In this document: positions 1-9,444 of the stretch, piece by piece
Layout of the letters: every line of letters begins with the position of its first letter
Numbering within the stretch: the first letter of the stretch is position 1
DNA from: Ancistrus triradiatus
Taxonomy: Eukaryota > Chordata > Actinopteri > Siluriformes > Loricariidae
Direction: 5' to 3'
DNA length: 64,000 nt
Assembly (NCBI GenBank): GCA_025084515.1
Contig: JAJAGP010000043.1
Coordinates: 1,111,773-1,175,772 of the forward strand
Made by a program: the position numbers and the translations under genes
Notes under the pieces: model-generated
Seen by the model: the letters and a program-made list of their open reading frames with translations, nothing else
The model's database searches: none
Told to the model about the DNA's origin: nothing

Positions 1-1822
1 TTAGTAAAACATCATGATCTATAGTGTCAAATGCTGCACTTAAATCTAAACAGAACAAGAAAAGAAACACATCCCTTATCTGAGGACATTAACAAGTCAT
101 TAAGTACCCTAATTAATGCTGTTTCAGTACTATGATGGGGCCTGAAGCCAGACTGAAATGTTTCATAAATTTCATTCCTTTGGAGGTGACTACAGAGCTG
201 TTGATAGACGGCTTTTTCTAAGATTTTTGGACAGGAAAACGGTAGTAGATTTGAAATTGGTCTATAATTAGATATCACACAAGGGTCAAGATTGGCTTTT
301 TAATCAGTGGTTTGATAACGGCAGACTTAAAGGATTCGGGCACATAACCTAAGGTAAGGGATGAATTTAAAATAATTAACACTGGCTCTATAACACTAGG
401 TAATACTTGTTTGAGTAGACGTGTAGGAATTGGATCTAACCAAACATGTTGATGACTTAGACGAGCTGATCAGTGCGGATAGTTCAGTATTAGTAATCGG
501 GGGTAAAGATTCTAATCTTGATTTACGGGCTAATTGAACAGATGTCTTCACTAGTGCTGCATCTGGAAGGTTGCCTGAACAGTTTGGTGATGTGATGAGC
601 ATTGAGTTCTGTGCCTAATGTTTTCTCTATCTTATCATTAAAGAAAGTCATGAAATCATTACTGTTAAAATTACACAGAATGGGAGAGTCCACTTTCTGT
701 GGGGGTTTTTGTTAATTTGGAGACTGTATTAAAGAGAAATCTTGGATTATTCTTATTTTTCTCTATGATTGAAGAGAAGTATGCAGCTTTAGCTTTAGTG
801 AGGGCATGCTTATACTCTGCCATGCTGTCCCTCCAAGCAATCTTAAAACACCTCCAATTTACTATGTCTCCACTTGCGCTCTCTAAATGCCGTGTTCTTT
901 GCTTTAAGGGTACGGGTGTGGTCATTATACCATGGTGCTAGCCTTTTTTCCCTAATACGTTTGAGCCCTAGCAGGGGCAGTCGTGTCCAGGGTTGAGCGA
1001 AGCACACATTCTAATTGCTCATTTACACACTCAAGATGATTTATCTCCGTAGGTGTATTAAATTTTAAGTTAGTCTGGTAGGTTTTTAATAAACGCAGCT
1101 GGAGTAGCAGATGTGATAGTGCGCTTGGTGTGATAACGAGGCAGAAGGATTTTATTTATTAGAGATAGCTCAAATATAAAAGATAGTGATCTGAAATCGA
1201 ATCACTTTGCGGGAAAACATCAAGGTTATCTATATTGATACCAAATGTTAATATTAGATCTAAAGTATGATTACAGCGGTGGGTTGGTCCCATCACATTC
1301 TGAGTGATACCCATGGATTCTAAGATGGACTCGAAAGCAATTTTAAGTGGATCCTGCTCATTGTCAAAGTGAATATTGAAATCACCTACAATTAAAGCCT
1401 TATCTGTTGACAGTAGTAAGCAGGAAAGAAAGTTAGCAAATTCCTGAAGAAATTCTGAATAGGGAGCAGGAGGACGGTAAATAGTGATAAGCTGAAAAGA
1501 GTGTGGTTTGACTTCCATAACGATGGATCAGTCACATTAAGAATCAGTATTTCAAAAGAATTAGCCTTGTAATGGGATTTAGCTGTAACACCTAAGTCTT
1601 TGTCAAAAATTGTGGCTATGCCTCCCCCCCGACCATTAGGACGAGGGCAACTAGCATGACTGTATCCAGGAGGTGAGGCTTCATTTAAGGCTAAATATTC
1701 ATCAGGTCTAATCCAAGTCTCAGTGAGACAGAGAGCGTGTAAGCGTTTATCAGTGATCATTTCATTTACAATCACTGCTTTGTTTGTAAGTGATCTAATG
1801 TTAAGTAGTCCTAGCTTTAGTC
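1..1822 (-). pseudogene. LINE ORF2 (endonuclease and reverse transcriptase), CR1/L2-like, broken and cut by the window edge
   Basis: Minus-strand reading frames form a non-LTR retrotransposon ORF2. The N-terminal apurinic-like endonuclease starts with LNIRSLTNK (about 1780-1806). LTETW follows (about 1710-1724), then the YRPP block, VGDFNIH (about 1370-1390) and ISDH (about 1183-1200), the expected order of endonuclease motifs. A linker segment lies at 671-925. The reverse transcriptase begins near 400 with a YRPISNL block (about 250-280), continues through a QSGFRPHHSTETAL block, and reaches the catalytic motif A (DLSAAFDTIDHD, about 7-45) only after a frameshift. The rest of the polymerase lies outside the window. 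Several frame changes (near 60, 280-400, 600-670, 930-1160 and 1400-1520) make it a pseudogene. The motif style fits the CR1/L2/Rex1 group; the exact clade is not certain. It lies just downstream of the esterase ORF1 of the same element. Confidence 0.85.
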
Positions 1823-1874
1823 TAATGTTGTTATATTTCTTTTGCAGCTATCTGTGTTTATACTAATGAGGTTA

Positions 1875-2906
1875 TTAAAAACAGGACTTTTTGAGAGCGT
1901 TTACGTTTAGGGCAGATGCGGGTAACAGACACAGTTTCAATAATGTGGGTTCTGGGTGACGGTGCATGGCTACCAGCAGACAGTTGGTTAAGCCGGTCTG
2001 TCTGCTGCCTGACCCCTGCTCTGGATAGTCAGCCCCTAACCAATCGGGCCATAAGACTATGGGCAATGTTGCAGGAGATGAGAGCAGCACCCCTCCCGAG
2101 TGGGATGGACACCGTCCCATCCTAAAAGGCCAGGCTTACCCTCAAAGGCTGTCCAGTTGTCTATAAAGCCCACGTTGTTTTCAGAGCACCACTTGGACAG
2201 CCAGCAGTTCAGTGACCATAACCTGCTGTAGGCTTGGTCACCTCGCCGCATTGGGATGGGGCCAGAGCAGACTACAGCATCGGACATCGCCTTCGCCACG
2301 CTAACCACCTCTACAAAATTAGCCTTAGTAACTTCTGACTGACGAAGGAGTATATCATTAGCCCCTACATGAATAAACTATCCTAGAGAATCTGCGGCTC
2401 TCGAGTTCACTAAGACTCGTTACAATGTCCGGCACTCTGGCTCCGGGGATACGAGAACTCTAGCTGCTGGTGTCCCTAAAGGGGTAGCAAGTTTCACGTG
2501 TCGTAAAAATAGAGTCACCTATGACCAGAGCTCTTTCAACAGGCTGCTCAGTGGGTGTTTCACTGAGGAGGGCAAAACATGTTGGACACGTGAACAGGTA
2601 AAGAGTGGTGCTCTCGTGGACTAAGCCTTACGACTACGTCGCCGAAAAACGTCACCCACTTGCCCTGCTGCGAGGACTCTGCCGGGGCTCTAACTTTGGC
2701 CTTTTGCCATCCAGATCTGCTAAGCTAGGAGCTGAGCTAGCCTTCTCTAATGTCTGGATGCGCGCCTCTAAAACTACAATCTTCTCCGTCAGACTGGCTA
2801 CAAGCCTACACCTATCACAAGTAAAATTTACACTAATGACGGAGGAAGAATAGCTAAAAAACATGCCACACTCGGCACACAGGCAAACAAGCACAGCAGA
2901 AGCCAT
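1875..2906 (-). pseudogene. LINE ORF1 with zinc-finger-like N-terminus, coiled coil and GDSL/SGNH esterase domain (degenerate)
   Basis: Translation from an ATG at 2906 gives a Cys-rich start (CLCAEC, later CDRC) like the zinc-finger/PHD-type start of CR1 ORF1 proteins. A short heptad-like coiled coil follows (LTEKIVVLEARIQTLE). Further down the same strand are the SGNH hydrolase blocks in order: VIGDS with the nucleophile serine (codons at 2511-2519), GAND with the oxyanion-hole asparagine (about 2354-2366), and DGVHPT with the Asp-His pair (about 2107-2118). Stops and frameshifts lie between the blocks (for example near 2462 and 2390), so it cannot make a protein now. Esterase domains in CR1-like ORF1 proteins are known; the role in retrotransposition is unclear, though lipid or membrane binding has been suggested. 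The C-terminal limit is uncertain. Confidence 0.75.
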
Positions 2907-3330
2907 GTTTAATATACAATTAATGAATTAAAGGTACTTAGCTTCGGGTGGTGTTGTGGGGTGCCGAGTGAAGATCTGGTTCAGCTGCAGCCGATGGTCC
3001 AATGCAATGCTCGATTAAAGTGTTAATACAAGTTAAGTCAACACAAAACGTCACTAAAAAACTAAGTCTCAGAAAGAAAGTGGGAAAACACACTGAGACA
3101 CACTGAAATAACAAACATAAACCTAACAAAAGAGAAAAACCAGACACGGAAACAGGAGCAAAAACTGCAGCCAGGAAATTGGATGGCAAGTGAAATGCCA
3201 GACAAGGAAGTGAACAGGAAGTGAGGTATTTATAGGAAAGCTGCAGCAGGTGGGAACAGCTCCACCTGCTGTGGATAGAGAGACAGAGGAAGTTAACTCA
3301 GGGTAATGCAAGCTGGAGGGTTTGTGTCAT
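2907..3330 (-). promoter_or_regulatory. Probable 5' region of the LINE with TATA-like box and inverted repeat
   Basis: This stretch lies directly upstream of the esterase ORF1 on the minus strand. It holds a TATAAATA box read on the minus strand (3227-3234). About 11 bases upstream of it is a 9-base inverted repeat (agcaggtgg at 3245-3253, ccacctgct at 3262-3270). The block 40010-40330 has the same layout. The region downstream of the box is C/T-rich on the minus strand, as in a transcript leader. It could instead be part of an unrelated LTR-like repeat that the LINE abuts; that cannot be settled from sequence alone. Confidence 0.35.
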
Positions 3331-3364
3331 CATGATAAGTGTCTAATATAATTAAATTTGGATT

Positions 3365-4008
3365 CATTTCAGTGACGACCAGACTTTTATCAGCATCAAG
3401 TCCAAAAGTCATAGTCTGTCATGGTATGGGGCTTTGTCAGAGACCTTGGAAAAGGTCATTTACACTTCTGTGATGGTGGCATTAATGCAGAAAAGTACAA
3501 TATATTGATATTTTTGAGCAACATATGCTGACTCAAGACGACGTATTTTCCAGGGACTTCCGTGCATTTTTCAACAAGATAATGCAAAACAACATGCTGC
3601 ACACATTACAAAGGCAAGGCTGCAGAAAAAGAGGGTATGGATACTGGAATGGCCTGCTTGCAGTCCTGACCTGACATCAATGTGTGAAGAATCCTGCACA
3701 TCTTAAGACATGCATGCATGAAGAATGGGACAAAATAACGCCTGAAAGACTTAGTAACGTATTACTTGGTACCCAAATTGGTAAATGCATTATTGTCCCA
3801 ACATTTTTTTGTAAATTGTTGCAGGCTGAAATGCAGGAATAGATGTTTATCAACAAATGAAATGAAATTGACCAGACGAAACATGAAATATCTTGGGTTC
3901 ATACTGTCTGCAATGAAATACGAGTCAAAGCAAAAGAATAAATAAATAAACAGTGTGCTTTTTTTTCGATACTGTCCCAACTTTTTCTGATTTGGAGTTG
4001 GGTAATAC
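3365..4008 (+). mobile_element. Tc1-like transposon remnant, type R (C-terminal transposase and right terminal repeat)
   Basis: The plus strand encodes decayed catalytic-domain pieces of a Tc1 transposase: a VMVWG-like block near 3420, and FQQDNAK carrying the second catalytic Asp (about 3572-3595). A WPACSPDL block follows (about 3648-3672). The region that should hold the catalytic Glu (PIENVW) is deleted, so the SPDL block runs straight into the C-terminal tail. The 3' part (from about 3795) matches the long terminal repeats at 11856-12614 and 61335-61594 and ends near 4008 in the CCCAACTTTTTCTGATTTGG terminus. The 5' half is missing. Confidence 0.8.
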
Positions 4009-4486
4009 TACAGAATGCATCCAAAATAATAGAAACACAGTATGCAAAGCAAGTCACTAAATTACATTTAAAAACACTGCTTAGCTATTTTATGTTGATT
4101 TGTAATTAGCATCATGGATCGGGGAATTTGACTTCAAAGGTACATAAACAGCATCAGAAAAGAAGAACAGTGGTATCAGATGAGTTAACTGAGAGGAATA
4201 AACTGAATGGCAGAGTAGTTGTTAAATGCCTCAGAAGATCACCAAAATTGTAACCACATGATTAATTGAGCATTTCTACGATCCATTAAACAAAATAAGA
4301 TTCAAACTGTTGAAGCTCATGTCAGAACTGAAACTCAGAAATTGTTCATGTCAAAGAGTAACATGTGAAGACACTTATAAGGAGCACAAATTGACACCCA
4401 TGATCAAGGGGTAACATGTTCTAAGTTCTCTAACAAATCTGGGTGGATATGTGTTTGGATGAAGTCAAATGATGCCTTACAACTAC
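4009..4486. other. Spacer without recognised gene
   Basis: AT-rich sequence between a Tc1 remnant and a SINE. No coding pattern, terminal repeats or RNA gene could be recognised. It may be a worn repeat of a family not otherwise present here. Confidence 0.5.
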
Positions 4487-4670
4487 CCAGAGTGACTTAC
4501 AACTGATACAACTCTTATAATCTAAACAGTTAGTGGTTAGGGTCTTGCTCAAGGACCCAACAGCAGTAGCTTGCCAGGGGTGGGAATTGAATACCGTCAG
4601 GTCCCTCCTGATACCCTCCCTCATGTACCTCCATAGTCCAATACCTTAAACACTTTGCCACCATAGTCAT
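4487..4670 (-). repeat. tRNA-derived SINE, worn copy
   Basis: On the minus strand this matches the SINE copies at 10029-10222, 19301-19480, 40840-41033 and 59601-59778. It has the tRNA-like head at the high-coordinate end, a shared middle (read on the plus strand as agggtcttgctcaaggaccc) and the tail with a worn form of ccagagcgacttaca. The B-box region is degraded (ggaattgaat on the plus strand). A type K inverted-repeat element begins four bases after its head, the same arrangement as at 41033/41039. Confidence 0.7.
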
Positions 4671-4673
4671 AGG

Positions 4674-5109
4674 CAGTACTGTGCAAAAGTCATAGGCCAC
4701 CATTAGATTTGTTGTTTTAGCAATGGTATAAGGGCCATATATAATTATTTCTTTATTGAGATACAAAAAAACACAATTTTCAGAACAAAATGTCTTCTTC
4801 AGGCAAAAGTTAGTGTTTTGTGTGACCTGAAAATGTGGTTTCTTGGCTGCTACCCTTCCTGATTAAGTTTCTTTGGGCTGAAAAAGGGTCAACTTGGTAT
4901 CCCTATGAAGCTGGCCATTGCTGCTATTGCTCAAGTATGTCACACTACATATTTGCCATTGTAGCCTATAGAAGCTGTTTGGTATTTGCATTAAATCATG
5001 GTTGTATTCTAATAAAGAGACTGAGAAATAATTTTATATGGTCGTTATACCATTGCTAAAACAATGATAAATCTAATCTGATGGTGGCCTAAGACTTGCA
5101 CAGTACTGC
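4674..5109 (+). mobile_element. Type K inverted-repeat element (non-autonomous, Tc1-like termini)
   Basis: Both ends carry the inverted terminus CAGTACTGTGCAAAAGTC...AGGCCACCATTAGATT, at 4674 forward and 5109 reverse. The inner terminal repeat contains ttttagcaatggtata, also found inverted near 5044-5065. The interior has no long frame but shares ggtttcttggctgctaccct and related blocks with the copies at 6433, 24042, 41039 and 56985. It is best read as a small non-autonomous element mobilised by a Tc1-type transposase. Confidence 0.75.
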
Positions 5110-5294
5110 AAATTGTTCATATGATGGATGACAGGCACATATGAGAGGAGGAAGGGTTAAGTGTATTTGTGTGACTCTGAGTAGGGGTTTGATCATGGGA
5201 TCTCATGGTTACTAGGCAGCCACTCCACCACTGAACATCCGTTCAACCCACATCTGCTACATATGATGGGGGAAATATTGGACAGCCATCACAA

Positions 5295-5600
5295 AGAATG
5301 CATTAGATCCAGTGAATGCTTTGCATGGCAGTATAACATCCAAGAAATATGAGGCGATTTACAGAAGCAGGTGCAGCATATGGTGCAGACATTCTTTCCT
5401 GATTATGTGTCCATATTCCAAGATGATTATGCCCCCGTACACACTGGCAAAACTGTTCAGGCATGGATTGTTAAACACCGATATGGACTTCCTTGCACAG
5501 CCTCCTCCTTTGAAGCTTTATGTAAAGCAGTCTGAAGTAGATCTCCATCTTCATCCCTCAAACAAATGCAAGATTTTCCACTAGAAGACTGGTCCAACGC
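5295..5600 (+). pseudogene. Tc1-like transposase C-terminal fragment, separate family
   Basis: In shifting plus frames the segment reads as the last third of a Tc1 transposase. A GSITSKKY-type block comes first (about 5328-5350). FQDDYAPVHTGKTVQAW with the second catalytic Asp follows (about 5416-5466). The tail resembles SLKQ...WSNAPIS near 5560-5600. The usual WPAQSPDLN and catalytic Glu segment is missing, and at least two frame changes are needed. Terminal repeats were not found. The DDYAPVHT wording differs from the other families in the window. Confidence 0.6.
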
Positions 5601-6432
5601 TCCCATTTCCACGTAAATGTCATGCTAAATGCCATTTCATTATGCAGCTAGTGCTCATGAATTGCGAGTCGTATTCTTATACCTGGTTTGCACCTAGCAC
5701 GGTTGTCTCTGGAACTGGAGTTCAGTCGAACCGATGCCACAGCGATGAATACTTAGGAGCTTGTTTGTTTGTGCTCTCACCAGGCTGCATAGTTTTACCT
5801 TCTCTTATTATAGATGATAAATAAAGAACCGAGTAGTTAGCATTTTCCTCTAAGCATATTCAGCTGCCCAATGCAGCACGTGCAAAGTCTGTTAGTTTCA
5901 CCTTCACTCAGAAGCTATTGTGCAAAATGGGAGCAAAATTGCCCAGGTGGGAACCGAATACAATTTTGAACATTATGAGGAAATTGGTCTGGGGCACAGA
6001 CTCCATAGATCTGCACAGACTCAAAATTGCAATAGAAAGCATAAAAGTTTCTCTGTTACTTACACTGGCGTGAGCTCCGTGCCTCATATTCCATGGCTAT
6101 TCAGGTGCCTTCGGTGTGATCAGTCGTGACAATTCCTGTCAGGAATATATGGCACAGAGGTGATGATCTTTAATTCTATGTTCGGCTCACCAGCTCTAGA
6201 ATGAATTCGGTTAGGTTCGTCTGCATGCCTGACTGCCTCACATCACTTCATTGTTTAATTGATGAAGGATAAAGTAATTTGTTTGACATTTCCATGTCAG
6301 TTAGGTTTTACTGCATGATGTGTGTGCGCGTGTGCGCACTTCGTACAGCCACCAAAGTTTGCAAAGTATTCATTTGAAGCTCTACAGACAAAGTAGCACA
6401 TCTCGGTTTTTGATAACTCTTACACTCAGCTA
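5601..6432. other. Spacer without recognised gene
   Basis: Mixed-composition sequence with only short open frames and no family I recognise. A TG/GC alternating run sits near 6320-6340. No splice-flanked ORF or repeat ends were found. Confidence 0.5.
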
Positions 6433-7372
6433 TAGTATGGTGCAAAAGTCAACATTAGGATTTGTTGTTTTAGCATTGGTATAATGACCATCTATAACAT
6501 ATTGTCATCACTGAGCATATTTAGCCTTTTCACCCTGTTTGCCTTCCAAAAAAGTGGCTTCTTGGCTGCTACCCCTTCAAAAAGCCCATTCCTGATCAAG
6601 CTTCTTTGGACTCCTGTTACTGCTATTCAACCCCGTTATGCAAATAAAGAGTTTTCAGCAAAGAATGAACAAATATATAAAATGTAGCCAGATGGCATCC
6701 ATGATTTATCAATAATTTGTATTTTTACAATAAACAAATAACATTAGAAATAATTTGGTTAATATGATAGTAAGTTGAGATTCTCATTCATAGCAACAAA
6801 ATCATCAAATATGCAGCAAAAAAGGATATATTAGGGTAACAGGACTAGGTGAAAATCTGGGGACATGTCTAAAATGTGTATTTTAAAATAAAATATTCTG
6901 GACTTCTTATGAAAAGACATATTAAGGCATACTGTAGATGGGATATGGAGTGACACAACAATGCAAAGAAACTGAAGGATTTTAATCATTATATTTAATT
7001 GTAAAGTTCAATGTTAGAGACCACAGACAGATAACAAATACTGTTTTTCAGTGTTCTAGGTAGTTTTTATTCATGTTTTAAACTATAAGCCTTAAATATG
7101 CAGTTACAGCACTGTTCATGAAGCCTTTCTGAATAATAAAATGTATTTTAGAGTTAAAATGGTGCTTGAAAGTTTGTGAACCCTTTAGAATGTTCTATAT
7201 TTCTGCATAAATATGACCTAAAACATCATCAGATTTTCACACAAGTCCTAAAAGTAGATCAAGAGAACCCAGTTAAACAAATGAGACAAAAATATTATAC
7301 TTAGTCATTTATTTGGAAAATTGATCCAATATTACATATTAGTGAGTAGCAAAAGTATGTGACCCTTTGCTT

Positions 7373-8461
7373 TCAGTATCTGGTGTGACCCCCCTGTGCA
7401 GCAATAACTGCAGCTAAACGTTTCCTGTAACTGCTGATCAGTCCTGCACACCGGCTTGGAGGAAGTTCAGCCCATTCCTCCGTACAGAACAGCTCTAACT
7501 TTGGGATGTTAGTGGGTTTCCTCACATTAGCTGCTCGCTTCAGGTCCTTCCACAACATTTCAATTGGATTAAAGTCAGGACTTTGACTTGGCCATTCCAA
7601 AACATTAACTTTATTCTTCTTTAACTATTCTTTGGTAGAATGACTTGTGTGCTTAGGGTCCTCCATTTGTACACAGTCTGTCTGACTGTGGATTGGTTTA
7701 GTCCACGACTTGTGTGCTTTGGGTCGTTGTCTTGCTGCATGACCCACCTTCTCTTGAGATTCAGTTCATGGACAGATGTTCTGACATTTTCCTTTAGAAT
7801 TCTCTGATATCATTCAGAATTCATTGTTCCATCAATGATGGCAAGCCGTCCTGGCCCATATGCAGCAAAATAGGCCCAAACCATGATCCTACCACCACCA
7901 TGTTTCACAGATGGGATAAGGTTCTTATGCTGGAATGCAGTGTTTTCCTTTCTCCAAACATAACGCTTTTCTTTTAGACCAAAAAGTTCTATTTTGGACT
8001 CATCTGTCCACAAAACATTCTTCCAATAACATCCTGGAATGTCCACGTGATCTTTAGCAAACTGCAGATGGGCAGCAATGTTCTTTTTTGGAGAGCAGTG
8101 GCTTTCTCCTTGCAACCCTGTTATGCATACCATTGTTGTTCAGTGTTCTTCTGATGGTGGACTCATGAACATTAACATTAGCCAATGTGAGAGAGGCCTT
8201 CAGTTGCTTAGAAGTTACCCTGGGGTCCTTTGTGACCTCACCAACTATTACAAGCCTTGCTCTTGGAGTGATCTTTGTTGGTCGACCACTCCTGCGGAGG
8301 GTATCAACGGTCTTGACTTTCCTCCATTTGTACACAATCTGTCTGACTGTGGATTGGTGGAGTTCAAACTCTTTAGAGATGGTTTTGTAACCATTTCCAG
8401 CCTGATGAGCATCAACAACACTTTTTCTGAGCTTCTCAGAAATCTCCTTTGTTCGTGCCAT
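7373..8461 (-). pseudogene. Tc1 transposase of the type A copy, frameshifted
   Basis: The start is MARTKEISEKLR at 8461, followed by a paired-like helix-turn-helix (HQSTVRQIVYKW) and GRPTKITPRARL. A second DNA-binding helix region follows (VHESTIRRTLNNNG). A frameshift near 8090 (one extra base in the SKKNIAA region) splits the protein. The catalytic half carries WTDESK with the first Asp (about 7998-8012), then SVKHGGG and MVWAY. The second-Asp block QQDNDPKHT remains near 7725-7745 but is broken by the inserted patch at 7661-7706. NPIEMLWKDLK keeps the catalytic Glu (about 7555-7575), consistent with DD34E. It ends in the expected GGHTRY tail at 7373. Confidence 0.85.
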
Positions 8462-8654
8462 AATACATTTCCACAAACATGTCTTGTGAAGAGAATACTT
8501 TCATAGATTCCTGTTCTTTAAATAAAACAGGGGGCCCACTCACACCTGATTGTCATCCCATTGATTTAAAACACTTGAGTATAATTTCATCTTCAAATTA
8601 ACTGCTAATCCTAAAGGTTCACATACTTTTGCCACTAACTAATATGTAATTTTC

Positions 8655-8685
8655 CTTAATAAATAAATAAATAAATAAATGATCA
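8655..8685. repeat. (AAAT)n microsatellite inside the terminal repeat
   Basis: About six tandem aaat units within the right terminal repeat of the Tc1 copy; the other copies have two or three units, so it expanded after insertion. Confidence 0.7.
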
Positions 8686-8984
8686 AGTATAATTTTTTTG
8701 TCTCATTTGTTTAACTGGGTTCCCTTTTTCTACTTTTAGGGCTTGTGTGAAAATCTGATGATGTTTTAGGTCATATTTATGTAAAAACACAGAAAATTCT
8801 AAAGGGTTCACAAACTTTCAAGCACCACTGCAATTATATCAATTATATATATACACATGTAATTTCCTGGGTATGGAAATGGCAGCCATTTGGTGGAATG
8901 GCTCTCTGATAAAGCAACTATATCTAATCTAATGCTGGCCTAAGATTTTTGCACAGTACTGTATGTCCCTGTACCAGTATAATT

Positions 8985-9227
8985 AATTTCAGCCTTTTTT
9001 TATCCCTGCTTTCCTTGTCAGGGTTGCCAGAAGGGTCCAGAGCCTATCCTGATATTCAAGAAATACCGCAAGGACACCAGCCATCACAGCGCTCGGTAGG
9101 GGTCACTGTTGCATCCCCCCTTCTTCAGACATGGCCAATTATGTGTCTGCGTGATGCCCGACTGGCTCCACTGGGACTTGAACTCACCACTCAGCAGCTA
9201 GTAAACTACTGCTGCACCATTTGAGTG
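8985..9227 (-). repeat. tRNA-derived SINE, second family
   Basis: Read on the minus strand, the block opens with a tRNA-like head: an A-box-like tggtgcagcagtag near 9205-9220, then a B-box-like gagttcaagtccc near 9175-9190. The body is unrelated to the other SINE copies, and the end is a poly-T run on the plus strand (poly-A on the SINE strand) near 8995. Only one copy is visible here, so the family assignment rests on the promoter-like boxes and layout. Confidence 0.5.
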
Positions 9228-9444
9228 TGACACAATGGTGATTGTGATCCTGTACTGTGGAAACACTGCTGTCAGTCCCTCGAGCAAAAGCTTTATCTTT
9301 ATCTATCAGTTGCCTGTGTTATACCTTGTACGGGTATAAGCGCACCTGCTATATGTTGTAAATGTTAATGAAACATATATATGAGTAAGAGCTACTGTAC
9401 ATTAATTAAGCAGATACATTTTTCAAAGAAGGAATGCTTTAGTG

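Larger units (their letters stand above)
7158..8830 (-). mobile_element. Tc1-like transposon, type A, near full length but defective
   Basis: Terminal inverted repeats of roughly 210 bases flank the copy (ggtgcttgaaagtttgtgaa at 7161, its inverse ending at 8830). Five other copies of this family lie in the window. The transposase is on the minus strand. The family has the long-repeat (IR/DR-like) form typical of fish Tc1 elements. An out-of-place 46-base segment interrupts the catalytic domain at 7661-7706. This is the longest copy in the window. Confidence 0.88.
6433..8961 (+). mobile_element. Type K element interrupted by a type A Tc1 copy
   Basis: The left terminus (agtatggtgcaaaagtc..., from about 6433) and its inner repeat ttttagcattggtata match the type K elements. 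The interior block tggcttcttggctgctaccc at about 6555-6575 also matches. The right terminus appears only at about 8905-8961 (cctaagatttttgcacagtactg). Between them sits the type A Tc1 copy at 7158-8830. The simplest reading is that type A inserted into an existing type K copy. The left arm (about 725 bases) is longer than in the 436-base copy at 4674, so further inserted sequence is likely. Confidence 0.6.

Noticed and set aside
3762..3980. Minus-strand ORF near the 3.4 kb remnant
   Set aside because: Lies on the terminal repeat of the type R element; same ORF occurs at 12391-12594.
8078..8506. 142-codon plus-strand frame opposite the 8 kb transposase
   Set aside because: It is the antisense shadow of the Tc1 coding region; the same frame recurs opposite other copies (14962-15474, 25255-25824).
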